Source: Pelobates cultripes (lineage: Eukaryota > Chordata > Amphibia > Anura > Pelobatidae). From it: a DNA stretch of 64,000 bases. The notes under the pieces were generated by a model. That model was not told where the DNA came from. It was given only the letters and a program-made list of their open reading frames with translations, and made no database searches. The stretch's first letter is position 1, and every line of letters starts with the position of its first letter. This document shows, one piece after another, positions 30,617 through 42,349 of this stretch. Made by a program: the position numbers and the translations under genes. Location of the stretch: the NCBI GenBank assembly GCA_933207985.1, contig OW240912.1, positions 359,513,316-359,577,315 of the forward strand, written 5' to 3'.

Positions 30617-31854
30617 CTACTTATTTGTCTTTTTATTTTTGACAGTTGAAATAGAACCTCTTCCTCTTTAACCCCTTAGTGACCAGCAGGATCTTAGGGG
30701 TGTGCAAAGTATGCGCCATGGACCGGGGGGGCGCCACGTGTGAAGCTTCAGTACCCGGCCCCGTGCAAAGGTGTCCCCCTGAAGATACCCCTTTAGTGAC
30801 TGGGGGTTTGCTTGCTGTGAACCTAGAGGTAACAAGAGAAATAATGCCAATAATCTTATTCCCTGCAGTGACCAAGAGGTAGCAGGAAGTGGCAAGAAGA
30901 TTTTATCCTGGAAGGATCCTTTCTCCATATTGACAGCCCACAAGTATGTATACACAAAATACTTTTATATCCTGTATTTTAGTATGCATATATGTGTGGG
31001 TTCCCCCTCCTGCCTATTTATTTTCATACTTTCATTTACTTTCATAGTTCTTTTAGGTTGCTCACCAACTTCCATGCCTTTTTCGGCGTCCTGGTGTACT
31101 ATCAGCGCATGCGCGCGAGATTCACGCATGCGCGAGTCATGCGCTAACATCCCGGTTCAAAGGGAAATAAAACTATTTCCTGGGCGCAAGTGTTCGCGCG
31201 CACGCACATGGACGAGCGCCCGTGTGGTTAATAGAAATACCTATGAATTCATTCTGTCGGTATTGGTCACTTGTTTGTTGCCGCAATCTGAGCATGCGCG
31301 TGAAAGGCGTTGAGGTCACTGATGACATCACACGCCTATTTAAGCGCCAAAATTGGATTCTTCCTCACCTGTTTTTCCTATTCAGGTCTCAGGTTCTTCC
31401 ACATCAATGTTTTTTTCCCAATTTGAAAGGTTCTTGGCTTATTAAAGTTTCTCTTGGGTACCAAAGGTATGTTTACATCTTTAAAGGTATAAGCATATAT
31501 TTTTTTTCTCTCTTTTTCCTTCTACTATTGCATACTGATGTCAATTCCTTTTTCTTAGCTATTCTCATGCCAATATGGAGAAAGAAAAAAGGGGAACAGT
31601 CTCTTCTGATTCAGACTTCTCTGGATATAAAAATAGGTCACACTCTAAGAGTTATAGGTAAGCCATGTTATTACTTTAATAATTTCTGTCAGTTTCAATA
31701 TGTTACAAATTAAAACAAAAGAGAGCTAATATGAGATGTTTCCCTGTCATGATAGTTCTACGGGAAGGAAAATGGTGAGATCATCCAAGGGAAAATCACC
31801 AAAAAAGAATCGATGCAAAGCCTGTGATAAAAGACCGCTGGAAGGCAAAAGATT

Positions 31855-32617
31855 ATGTGCAAGCAGCCAGAACATCTGTCGGAAGCAGCCATAACATCTA
31901 ATCCTTCAACTGATATTATGCAGTTTATAAAACAAGCGGTATCTCAAGTTAAAGAAGCAGGCTCAAGAACCAAAAGACCCAGGTTCCATGACCCTTTGAA
32001 TTATTCACAGGATGATTCATCAGATGAATCCATGGATATGGAGTCATACCAAGAAAAATTATTTTCTTCAGAAGAAGAATCTCAGGCTCCCCCAGATTTC
32101 CTAGAACCAGCTCAAGTAGATAATCTTATATCCAAAGTCTGTAAATTATTGAGTCCTTAAGAAGCTACTAAAGAGAAAACCATCAACTTCCAATCGTTAC
32201 TTCTCAGACTTAAGGAGAAAAAGAGCAACCTTTCCTGTACATGATACTATCAAAGAATTGATTAAGGACGAATGGTCCAATACAGATAAAAAAAATTTCA
32301 GCACAAGGCAGAATCTCACGCATCTACCCAAATCTGACTCATGCCATTGGGATAATGCCCCGAAGGTGGACGCAGCAGTAGTTAGATTGACAAAGCACAC
32401 CACATTACCAGTCGACAATGCAGGCTTATTCAGACACCCAATGGACAAAAAGATGGATTTACACCTTTCAAAAGCATATGTAGCAGCAGGTGCAGGCTTT
32501 CATCCTGCAATAGCCTTCACATCAGTATCTAGGGCTTTGAAAATCTGGATTGAGAACTTGGAAGAGGATATTAGAGATAGTAGAAGCAGATCTTCTCTTC
32601 TGGAAAGCTTGAATTAA
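31855..32617 (+). pseudogene. DIRS gag-like protein, two frames
   Basis: The first frame (31855-32160) is acidic and serine-rich (DDSSDESMDMESYQEKLF). The second (32258-32617) has VDAAVVRLTKHTTLPVDN followed by PMDKKMDLHLSKAYVAAG, a block I associate with DIRS gag. A frameshift separates them. Confidence 0.65.
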
Positions 32618-33117
32618 GCTGGCCGTTGACTTTACCTCAGAGTCCTCTGTGGACATGGTGAAAGCACTTGCAAGAAACATGGCTCTTTCTGTATCAGCTA
32701 GAAGAGCATTGTGGCTGAGATCTTGGTCCACAGACTCGTCATCAAAATCTAGTCTATGCGCCCTTCCTTTTCATGGAGAGATGCTGTTTAGGAAAAAATC
32801 TTGACGACTGTATAAAAAGAGCCGCAGAAGGGAAAAGAGCCTTTCTTCTCAAAGATCGGAAAACCCGAGGATCTTTCCGACCTAGAAGATATTCAGAATA
32901 TCCTTCCATTCGAGACACCAGATCATATAGGCCAGGAAGAGAATATGGGAGATCCCAGCCATGGAGAGGAGGACAATCATCCATCAGAGAGGGAAAATCC
33001 AGAGGTTTTACATTCCACAAGAAACCTTTATGACAGGTTCGCTTCCAATCTGGAGGAGTAGGTGCTCGTCTGCTATTGTTCTAAAAAATATGGGAAAAAT
33101 AAACTCTAGACAAATGG

Positions 33118-34569
33118 GTGCTGAACATTATCCAAAGAGGTTATCTTATAGTATTCTCAAAAGCACCCCCTCTTCGCTCCTTTCAAAAAACAAATTGGCC
33201 AGGAGATATGGAGAAAAAAAACGCCCTAAGAGAATTTATTTCATCCCTTCAAGAAGATGGAGTTATTGTTCAAGTTCCGCGGACACAACAGACACATGGA
33301 TTTTACTCCCATATCTTTCTCACCAGAAAATCCACAGGAGGATGGCGACCTATACTAGACCTAAGCAGACTAACGACCTAAATATAAGAAAATGGAATCT
33401 CTTCAATCCATTGTAAAGGCAATGTTCCCAGACAAGTGGCTTATGTCAATAGACTTGGCAGATACGTATTTCCATATTCCCATTACTGGCCAGCATCAAA
33501 AATATCTCAGATTTGCAGTGGAAGAAGGTCACTTTCAGTTCTGTGCTCTTCCTTTTGGCCTAAACACAGCCACATGCACTTTCTCAAAGGTTCTTGTGGT
33601 TCTAATTCCAGAACTCAGGAAAAAAGGCATTGCAATATATCATTATCTGGATGACATCTTGATTCTGGCAGAAGGCAAAGATACATTAGCAAATCAGGGT
33701 CTCATATGTATGCAATTTCTTCAACAACACGGTTGGGAAATCAACATCTCCAAGAGCCATCTGACCCCATCTCAGAACATGATTTACCTGGGAGCTTCGT
33801 TCAACACTGCAAAAGGTTTGGTTCAACTGTCACCAGAAAGTGGTACGAAAATTCAGAGAAAAGTCGAAGACATGTTGGCATCCAGTGTATCCTCGGCAGA
33901 AAAAACTCCTGGGATCCATGTTCTCCACCATAGGCCTGACAAGATGGGCTCAATGGAGGATGAGACCTTTCCAAAACAATTTCCTTTACCAATTCAAAAT
34001 GGGGAGTCTGTCTCAGCCAATCAGTATTCCTCCTCATGTTCAAAAATCCTTGAGGTGGTGGATGCAGAAGAAATTCCTCTTCAAAGGATTTTCTCTAGGA
34101 AACATCCCATGGATCGTTATTACCACAGATGCCAGTCAATTGGGTTTGGGAGCCCACCTTCAGGACAACTATGTCCAAGGAAAATTGACTTTTCTTGCAA
34201 CCAATACTCCTTCGAATCTCCTAGAGATTCTTGCAGTTTTCAAAGCCCTGAAACACTTCCAACAGCTTCTACTTCACATGTGTCAAAATCAGGACAGACA
34301 ATGTCACGGTAGTAGCATATATAAATCATCAAGAAGTGACAGGGAGTCACAGAATTATGAAAATAATGAGACCTCTGATGTCCTGGGTTAAAATAAATTT
34401 GGCAGGCATCTCAGCAATTCATCTCCCAGGAATACAAAATTCAGTAGCTGACTTTTTCAGCAGGTTAAGGATAGACCCAGGAGAATGGAGTCTATCGAAC
34501 AATATATTCCTACTGATTACAGAAAAATTGAGTCTTCTGCAAATAGATCTGATGGCAACAGGAAGGTAA
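33118..34569 (+). pseudogene. DIRS reverse transcriptase-RNase H, frameshifted
   Basis: 33118-33381 has FISSLQEDGVIVQVP and GGWRPILDLSRL. 33392 onward has LMSIDLADTYFHIPI (motif A) and YHYLDDILILAE (motif C, intact YLDD). After about 33870 a frameshift moves the frame to 33840-34391, where RNase H is recognisable (VITTDASQLGLGAHLQ, LLEILAVFKALKHF). The 34336-34569 frame carries GISAIHLPGIQNSVADFFSR, the end of RNase H. At least three frameshifts; inactive. Confidence 0.88.
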
Positions 34570-34995
34570 AGAATTTCTTCTCAAAAACTTTAGATCCTCA
34601 AGCCATATGAAGAGATGCATTATAATGCGATTGGGAATTAAACCTAGCCTATGCATTCCCTCCGACTCCTCTCATCTTTCCACTTCTGAAGAGACTACGA
34701 TAAGAGAAGGTCTCATTAATTTTGATAGCCCCCTTTAGGCCACGCAAGCCTTAGTTTCCACTCCTACTGTGTCTCTGCAAGAAAGGCCCATGGCGTCTAC
34801 CAGGAGTTCCATTACTGCTGCAACAGGGTCCAATCCTTAATCCAAATCCAGAATCCCTTCATCTGATGGCATGGTACTTAATAGGGAGGGGTTAAGAAAC
34901 AAGGGGTTCTCTCAAGCAGTAATCGATACCCTTTTACTGGCAAGAAAGAAGTCTACTTCAACCACTTATTACAGAGTCTGGGGTGTATTTTCTTC

Positions 34996-35903
34996 TTGAT
35001 CCAGATCAAGACCTATGGATATTCAGAAACTATCAACCAACGATATTCTAGAGTTTCTACAATCAGGCTTACAATAATACTCTACAATAATACTTTGAAA
35101 GTCCATATTTCAGCTCTCTCTGCTTTAACTAATCATAAATGGGCCTTTGACTTGGACATAGTCAGATTCATGACTGTAGTCTTAAAAATCAAGCCTCCTA
35201 TTAAACCTATTACTCCACCATGGGATTTACCACTGATTCTTAAAGCACTTAAAACAGGTCTGTTTGAACCATTGGAATTTATTTCTAATTATCTACTCAA
35301 AACGGTTCTATTAGTAGCCTTAGCTTCTCGAAGAAGTGTATCAGATCTTCAGGCTCTATCTGCTGAGGAACCTTTTACTATTTTTCATAAAGACAGAGTC
35401 ATTCTAAGAACAGTTCCTGAATTCCGTCCTAAGGTGACTTCGGGGTTCCATATAAATGAGAAAATAGTGCTACTAGCATTACTTTCAGAAGAACCAAACA
35501 GCAGAGAAGACACTGATTGGTACGCTATTGACTTAGTGAGATGCGTCAGGATCTACGTGCAAAGATCATCAGAATGGCGTATTTCTAAAAGGCTTTTTTC
35601 CATTCCTAACGGCTTTTGGAAAGGCCTTCAAGCTTCTAAAGCCACTATCAGTAGATGGATAGTTTCAGCTATTATCCAAGCCTATAAAGCTTCTAAGGCA
35701 AGAATCCCTAAAGGTTTAAAAGCATATTCTACACGTTCTCTCTCTTCATCCTGGGTAGCAGCATCAAATGTTTCTACAGAAATAATTTGCAAAGCAGCTA
35801 CTTGGTCGTCTTAAAATACTTTTATCAGACATTATCGTTTAGACGTAAAGGCTGGTCAATCCGATGAATTAGGCAGATCTGTCCTTTCTGCATCTAATGA
35901 TTA
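34996..35903 (+). pseudogene. DIRS tyrosine recombinase, inactivated
   Basis: A long open frame with LLKTVLLVALASRRSVSDLQ (first catalytic Arg region) and KAYSTRSLSSSWVAA (HxxR box, where the usual His appears as Tyr), followed by IICKAATWSS. A TAA stop comes at once, and after it the same frame resumes as NTFIRHYRLDV, which holds the nucleophilic Tyr. So the protein is cut about five residues before its nucleophile. The recombinase would replace integrase and joins a circular intermediate without target duplication. Confidence 0.88.
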
Positions 35904-36030
35904 AGTTAACATATTGCAATGTTTGTCACGTTTAGTTGATTGTGCTAATACACTTGCTTTTCTTTTCCCTCCCTTGGTTTTAGCTTGGGTATTACCCATT
36001 GTTGTGCTGCCGTGGATATGGCCAGGAAAG

Positions 36031-36276
36031 AGAAAAATTTACTCATACTTACCGTAATTTTCTTTTCCTGGTCATAGGCCGTGACAGCACAAAGATCCTA
36101 CCCAGGGATATTGCTTTTAACAAGACTGAGGGAGGAGGAGGAAGGAGGGGGTATTTGTACCTTTATTTTAATTAGTTCCTGTCTAACTAGGGATAGGGGA
36201 GGAGCTACCCATTGTTGTGCTGCCATGGCCTATGACCAGGAAAAGAAAATTACGGTAAGTATGAGTAAATTTTTCT
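36031..36276. repeat. DIRS 3' inverted repeat, 62-bp arms
   Basis: Arms 36031-36092 and 36215-36276 match with two or so mismatches; the outer part reads TTACGGTAAGTATGAGTAAA. A further copy of the TTGTGCTGCCGTGG part lies at 36002. It fits the terminal and circular-junction repeats of DIRS elements. Confidence 0.85.
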
Positions 36277-36291
36277 CTATATTTATATATA

Positions 36292-37888
36292 TAGTTGCAA
36301 GAAAAAGTATGTGAACCCTTTGGAATGATAGGGATTTCTGCACAAATTGGTCATAAAATGTGATCTGATCATCATCTAAGTCACAACAATAGACAATCAC
36401 AGTCTGCTTAAACTAATAACACACAAAGAATGAAATGTTGCCATGTTTTTATTGAACACACCATGTAAACATTCACAGTGCAGGTGGAAAAAGTATGTGA
36501 ACCCCTAGACTAATGACATCTCCAAGAGCTAATTGGAGTGAGATGTCAGCCAACTGGAGTCCAATCAATGAGATGAGATTGGAGGTGTTGGTTACAGCTG
36601 CCCTGCCCTATAAAAAACACACACCAGTTCTGGGTTTGCTTTTCACAAGAAGCATTGCCTGATGTGAATGATGCCTCGCACAAAAGAGCTCTCAGAAGAC
36701 CTACGATTAAGAATTGTTGACTTGCATAAAGCTGGAAAGGGTTATAAAAGTATCTCCAAAAGCCTTGCTGTTCATCAGTCCATGGTAAGACAAATTGTCT
36801 ATAAATGGAGAAAGTTCAGCACTGCTGCTACTCTCCCTAGGAGTGGCCGTCCTGTAAAGATCACTGTAGACTGCTCAATGAGGTGAAGAAGAATCCTAGA
36901 GTGTCAGCTAAAGACTTACAAAAGTCACTAGCAAATGCTAACATCCCTGTTAGTGAATCTACAATACGTAAAACACTAAACAATAATGAATTTTAATGGG
37001 AGGATACCACAGAGGAAGCCACTGCTGTCCAAACAAAACATTGCTGCACGTTTACAGTTTGCACAAGAGCACCTGGATGTTCCACAGCAGTACTGGCAAA
37101 ATATTCTGTGGACAGATGAAACCAAAGTTGAGTTGTTTGGAAGAAACACACAACACTATGTGTGGCGAAAAAAAAGGCACAGCACACCAACATCAAAACC
37201 TCATCCCAACTGTGAAGTATGGTGGTGGGGGCATCATGGTTTGGGGCTGCTTTGCTGCATCAGAGCCTGGACAGATTGCTATCATCAAATGAAAAATGAA
37301 TTCCCAAGTTTATCAAGGCATTTTGCAGGAGACCTTAAGGCCATCTGTCTACCAGCTGAAGCTCAAAGGAAGATGGGTGTTGCAACAGGACAATGACCCA
37401 AAGCATTGAAGTAAATCAACAACAGAATGGCTTAAACAGAAGAAAATACGCCTTCTGAAGTGGCCCAGTCAGAGTCCTGCCCTCAATCCGATTGAGATGC
37501 TGTGGCATGACCTCAAGAAAGTGATTCACACCAGACATCCCAAGAACATTGCTGAACTGAAACAGTTCTGTAAAGATTTACCTCTGACCTTTGTGCACAT
37601 CTGATCTGCAACTACAGGAAACGTTTGGTTGAAGTTATTGCTGCCAAAGGAGGTTCAACAAGTTATTAAATCCAAGGGTTCACATACTTTTTCCACCTGC
37701 ACTGTGAATGTTTACATGGTGTGTTCAATAAAAACATGGCAACATTTCATTCTTTGTGTGTTATTAGTTTAAGCAGACTGTGATTGTCCATTGTTGTGAC
37801 TTAGATGATGATCAGATCACATTTTATGACCAATTTGTGCAGAAATCCATATCATTCCAAAGGGTTCACATACTTTTTCTTGCAACTG
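36292..37888 (+). mobile_element. Tc1-like transposon, about 1.6 kb
   Basis: Inverted repeats of at least 200 bp begin TAGTTGCAAGAAAAAGTATG (left) and CAGTTGCAAGAAAAAGTATG (right, opposite strand). They have an inner repeated GAAAAAGTATGTGAACCCCT-type motif, and TA lies on both sides. The transposase is between them but frameshifted. It is inserted at the edge of the DIRS element. Confidence 0.93.
36668..37670 (+). pseudogene. Tc1-family transposase, frameshifted
   Basis: N-terminal paired-like helix-turn-helix ([40 protein letters not shown]) and a GRPVKI AT-hook-like motif. Then frame breaks at about 36880 and 37200. Catalytic region: WTDETKVELFG (first Asp), VLQQDNDPKH (second Asp, about 37379-37410) and NPIEMLWHDLKK (the Glu, about 37487-37520). 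All three catalytic residues are present, but in different frames. Confidence 0.92.
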
Positions 37889-37898
37889 TATGTATGTA

Positions 37899-37930
<32 letters not shown>

Positions 37931-37994
37931 CACACACTTTTATTTTCTATATATGTATAATATATTATAATTAAAGAATTTTATAATATACTAT

Positions 37995-38102
37995 ACATAT
38001 ATAATGCATATATATGATTTCATTATAAGTGTATTTTGAGATGTATGTGTATATATCTCAAAGTACACTTATAATGAAATCATATATATGCATTATATAT
38101 GT
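37995..38102. repeat. Inverted repeat, 47-bp arms, AT-rich
   Basis: Arms 37995-38041 and 38056-38102 pair at 46 of 47 with a 14-nt loop. It lies next to a MITE insertion at 38111. AT-rich sequence resembling its outer flank resumes after 38791. Confidence 0.88.
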
Positions 38103-38110
38103 ATAACATG

Positions 38111-38791
38111 CAGAGGCGTAACTAGAAACCACGGGGCCCCGGTGCAAAAATTTAACTGGGGCCCCCCCATACATCTACCTTCTACACTACATGTCCCCAC
38201 CCCCACCCCCACACATGAAACAGATACACATGCAGACACATACATACAGAGACACACACACTCAAACACACACTCACAGACACACACACACATACATACA
38301 CTCACTGAGACACACATACACTTACAGACACACACATATACACTCAGACACACACACTCATAGACAAACACATACACACATACACTTACAGACACACACA
38401 AATTAGTAATATTAAATGTCCTCCCAGCCTCCCTACCTGGACAGCTGGCATGGATCTGATTCTTGGGTCCAGTGGGACTTCAGAGCGGCGGGCGGCAGAG
38501 TTCCTGTCAGACGCGGCGAGAGAGCAGTGTTCTCTCTGCTCTGCTCCCTTGCGGGCTGTCTACTGATGCCGGGAGCTGAAATATGATGTCATATCCTGGC
38601 TCCTGGCATCAGCAAACGGCGCGCGAGGGAGCAGAGAGATTAGAGCTCCCTCGCCGCATCTGAAAGGAACTATGCCACCCGCCTGGGGGGCATATAGGCG
38701 GCCCACAGTCGCAGGCGTTGTGGCCGGGCCCCTTACTATGAGGGGCCCAGTCGCAGCTGCGACCCATGCGACCCTGGTAGATACGCCACTG
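38111..38791. mobile_element. hAT-like MITE with CA microsatellite
   Basis: The ends are CAGAGGCGTAACTAG and, inverted, CAGTGGCGTATCTACC, the same family as the 4698 and 8271 termini. The interior includes an ACACACA-type array (38215-38405) and a CGGCGCGCGAGGGAGCAG-like GC-rich arm. No coding capacity. Target duplication is only partial (ATAACATG and ATAATACA). Confidence 0.7.
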
Positions 38792-38869
38792 ATAATACAT
38801 TATAAAATGCTTTAATTATTTTATAATATATTATACATATATAATATATGTATAACATATTTTATTTAT

Positions 38870-39183
38870 TTATTTATTTTACTTTTTAGCAGCCTGGAGG
38901 ACTGACTGACAGCTCAGATAGTCCCCCTGCTGGCAGCTCCTAGAGTCCTATTGCGGCGATATGATCATGGTGATCAAATGGCCCTGGAGGGCTGGGGTGG
39001 CCGGAGCTGCTACAGGGGGACTGCTGGGGTCTCTGGCAGTCCCCCCCCCCCAGACGCGGCCCCCCCCACTCCCCTACTACTAATAGACTAGTAGGAGGAC
39101 TCGGGACTTTGTAATAGAATATGTAACCACATTAAAGGAATCACTTTTTAAAAAAAGACCTATGAATGCTCCTACTACTCTAT
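38870..39183. other. piggyBac-interior-like sequence, non-coding
   Basis: Contains a variant of the CAGCAGGGGGACTGCCTG motif that recurs at about 39829, 40153, 41459 and 41828. No gene. Confidence 0.5.
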
Positions 39184-39264
39184 ATTCACACAATGTTCCA
39201 GTCGACGTTTCAGTCTGTAAAAGACTTTTACAGACTGAAACGTCGACTGGAATGTTGTGTGAAT
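39184..39264. repeat. Near-perfect hairpin, 26-bp inner arms
   Basis: Arms 39198-39223 and 39225-39250 are exactly complementary around one A. The complementarity continues outward (39184-39197 with 39251-39264) with two mismatches, about 40 bp per arm. It contains CTGAAACGTCG on both strands. Confidence 0.92.
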
Positions 39265-39389
39265 TTGTAACTGCTCAATAAAGCAACAGATGAAATTTAT
39301 GTTGAAAGACTCCTGAGTGCTCTCTACTGGTATCATATACAATTTGGTCGGAGATAGCATCGGAGCATTAAAAGATCGGGAGCATTGAG

Positions 39390-39433
39390 TGCTGGGACCT
39401 GGGACGTGTGTGTGTGTGTGTATGTATGTATAT

Positions 39434-39468
<35 letters not shown>

Positions 39469-40187
39469 TATTTTTATTTTTTTTATTACAATTATTTTTG
39501 TAGTTTTTTATTTATTTTTAATTAATTATTATTTAATTTTATAATATATATATATAAAATATATATAGTTGTTATATATATTATATATAGATACATGTGT
39601 AATTTTACTCTAAGTGTATTTCTATATTAATATATGTATATATTAATTAAAAAAATACACTTAGTATGATGTTATATATAATATATATATATACATATAT
39701 AGATATAATATATGTATATATATCATATATATTCATATATATATATATATATTTTTTTATTTAGTCATTTAATTTATTTATTTATTTTACTTTTATTAAC
39801 TTTTTTTTTTTTTTACTTTTTCACCAGCAGGGGGACTGCCTGTTGGTTCAGACAGAAAAAGTATATATATATATATATATACAATATATAGTTATTATAT
39901 ATATTATATATAGATACGTGTGTAATTTTACTCTAAGTGTATTTTTATATTAATATATGTATATATTAATTTAAAAAAATACACTTAGTATGATGTTATA
40001 TATAATATATATATATACATATATAGATATAATATATGTATATATATCATATATATTCATATATATTTATATATTTTTTATTATTTAGTCATTTAATTTA
40101 TTTATTTATTTTACTTTTATTAACTTTTGTTTTGTTTTTTTACTTTTTCACCAGCAGGGGGACTGCCTGTTGGTTCAGACAGAAACA

Positions 40188-40228
<41 letters not shown>

Positions 40229-40367
40229 CAATATATAGTTATTATATATAGATACGTGTGTAATTTTACTCTAAGTGTATTTTTATATTAATATATGTAT
40301 ATATTAATAAAGAAAATACACTTAGTATGATGTTATATATAATATATACATATTATATATAGATATA

Positions 40368-40413
<46 letters not shown>

Positions 40414-40466
40414 TTTTTTTATTATTATTTATTTATTTATTTTTATTTATTCATTTAATTTATTTA
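39390..40466 (+). repeat. AT-rich array of about 320-bp units
   Basis: Three units share GTAATTTTACTCTAAGTGTA, AATACACTTAGTATGATGTT, TATA-rich runs and a terminal TTTTTCACCAGCAGGGGGAC. Units start near 39540, 39861 and 40190; the last is interrupted by the Helitron-like insertion and resumes at 41417. Confidence 0.85.
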
Positions 40467-41416
40467 TTAAGTGTTCTTGCATAGGAAGACCACTTAATGT
40501 TATCTCATATATATTATTAAGTGTTCTTGCATAGCAAAACCACTTAATGTTATCTCACATATATATTATTCTTATTATAGCCAAATTTACCACCCTAACT
40601 CCTCCCACAGGTTTTACACTATATAGATAGTAATATACCGAAACGTGCGGATTGTTCCCGATTGGTGTGCTATTACTTTGTGGAACGTTTCGCCGAATGG
40701 TTCACGGAATATCGTCGTTCTTGTGGCGAAATAAGTCCCATAGGAATAATTGGCAAAATGTTCAAAACTAGAGTGGGAGCTGGCAAAAGCAGAAAAATCA
40801 GGACATGATTTCTAAACTGCCACCACTTCCTCATTTTCAAGCCCACCAACACAAATCTTATATCAAAACGTTCAGCTATCCCTGCTGTCACTAAACATGT
40901 CCACGGCTAAGCCATAGTCCCGATAGTTTTCACAATATGACCATTTGTTTGCAACTCACGCCGTCCATAGACATTCATTGAAACTCCACTCTAGCCAGCT
41001 CAAATTTGAAGGGCAATTTCTAAACTGCGACTGTGCCTTCATTTATAATATTTTAGAGACATACTATGCATCAACATGTAGGCCTGGGTCTTGTGATTCT
41101 CACAATATAAAGCTCTTCCCTGTAGGATGTATAGTTTTTAAAATACGACCGTTTGAAAATGGCAACCGCCAAAATACTCTGACCTGTGCCAGGCTGGAGC
41201 GGCAAGTGATGTCATAGACAGGGCCTTTTGTACACCTGCTAATGTTTTTATAAATGTATGTTTTAATGTAACTGTGAAGCACTTTGGGCAACAACGTTGC
41301 AATTAAATAGGCTATATAAATAAATAATAACAGTTACTCCGCCCACTCCAGTTGTAGACTACTGGTTGAGTCAAGAACACGTCACACAATTTCCCCAGAA
41401 ATTGTAGCTTTTCTAG
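40467..41416 (+). mobile_element. Helitron-like non-autonomous element, copy A (950 bp)
   Basis: Starts TTAAGTGTTCTTGC and ends in a hairpin ACAATTT-CCCCAG-AAATTGT (41386-41405) 11 nt before a terminal CTAG, the classic Helitron 3' end. It sits between A and T with no duplication. The empty site can be read from neighbouring array units (TTTATTTA then TTTATTTTAC). The 5' start is TT rather than the usual TC. Two further copies lie at 44345-44774 and 45585-46453. Confidence 0.6.
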
Positions 41417-41504
41417 TTTATTTTACTTTTATTAACTTTTTTTTTTTTACTTTTTCACCAGCAGGGGGACTGCCTGTCAGTTCAGACAGAAACAGTATAT
41501 CCTG

Positions 41505-41830
41505 CACTCGTGTAACGCATGAATGTTCCGGCCTTCCACCAAGGAGGAGCTCCGTGCAGAAGATGGACACCTACAAATCCACCATTGCAGTATCAGAGAA
41601 GAGAAACACAGGCAGCACTCCAGGGTAATGAAGGTAAATTTATTTGTGGGTTCACCAGCTCACCAAAAAATAAGTGTGACGTTCGGCTCCACAGAGCCTT
41701 AATCATGCATAAGGGATACAACATAACAGCAGTCTTTAAATAACCCCAAGTCCAATTAAGTTAAATGAAGATTATAATCACATGTTAAAACATATGAATA
41801 AGTGATTCCTGCCTGTGTTTCTCTTCTCTG
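41505..41830. mobile_element. PLE terminal-repeat-like insertion
   Basis: A segment between two parts of the CAGCAGGGGG...GTTCAGACAG module that carries a hammerhead-like motif on its minus strand. No coding sequence. Family assignment rests on the motif alone. Confidence 0.4.
41675..41707 (-). ncRNA. Hammerhead-ribozyme-like motif (degenerate)
   Basis: Minus strand: ATGATTA-A-GGCTC-TGTG-GAGCC-GAAC-GTC. Stem II is a perfect 5-bp pair with a 4-nt loop. The two core boxes differ from CTGANGA (two changes) and GAAA (last A lost). Confidence 0.45.
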
Positions 41831-42195
41831 CCTGTCAGTTCAGGCAGTCCCCCTGCTGGCAGCACTGTGGACACCTATTGCGGCCATGTGACCGCTCATT
41901 TAGAGCGAAATGGCCCCTGGGGAGTCCTACAGAGCAGAGAGGCTGAGCCCAGAGAGTTCCCCTCAGAAGACGACCAATTGTCGGTGGGGGAACGGCGGCG
42001 ATTAGTAAGTACATGGGGAGGAAGAAGGAGGGAGGGTAGAGGGTTATTTTTTTATTATTTTTTTATTTTTAACTATTACTGAGTGCCTGCCTGAAGACTT
42101 CCAATGTTTTGCTATACACTGCCTGGTGCCATGTGCGGGCACCCGGAAGTGATTGCTCCGGGGAAAGCGATCACTCGGGTGCCTGGCAGTGTAAG

Positions 42196-42241
42196 GGGGT
42201 ATTCCACGATGCCTCAATATCGAGGCATCATGGAATACCCC
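42196..42241. repeat. Hairpin near the piggyBac right end
   Basis: 20-bp arms GGGGTATTCCACGATGCCTC (42196-42215) and 42222-42241 with one mismatch and a 6-nt loop, about 100 bp inside the transposon end. Confidence 0.85.
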
Positions 42242-42349
42242 TTAGAGCAGCTGGAAGTGATCACAATAGCTTCAAGGGTACATCAGCGGTTGTTAATTAC
42301 CGTTTTATGGCTGACGTACCCTGTACGTCCACGGTCAGTAAGGGGTTAA

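Larger units (their letters stand above)
29064..30667 (-). mobile_element. CR1-type LINE, 3' portion (minus strand)
   Basis: The 3' end lies at about 29064-29200 (ACATAGAATGTGACGGCAG context) and coding sequence runs from 29547 to 30616. The element is cut at 30667 by the piggyBac-type insertion and continues at 42350-43445. Confidence 0.85.
31280..36280 (+). mobile_element. DIRS1-like retrotransposon, degraded
   Basis: Order on the plus strand: a promoter-like region (CCTATTTAAGCGCC near 31327), gag remnants, reverse transcriptase-RNase H, then tyrosine recombinase. The 3' end carries an inverted repeat (36031-36092 with 36215-36276). No DDE integrase is present, as expected for DIRS. The left terminus is not clearly identified. 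Confidence 0.85.
30672..42345. mobile_element. piggyBac-type element expanded by nested insertions
   Basis: Inverted ends CCCCTTAGTGACC (30672) and GGTCAGTAAGGGG (42345) are complementary at 12 of 13, and each is flanked by TTAA (30668-30671, 42346-42349), the piggyBac target. Removing the element rejoins the CR1 sequence. The span is 11.67 kb only because DIRS, Tc1, MITE, Helitron-like and PLE sequences have inserted. No piggyBac transposase is seen; it was a non-autonomous copy. Confidence 0.82.

Noticed and set aside
32961..33416. 151-codon frame overlapping the DIRS region
   Set aside because: Shadow of the reverse transcriptase frames; the RT motifs lie in the other frames.
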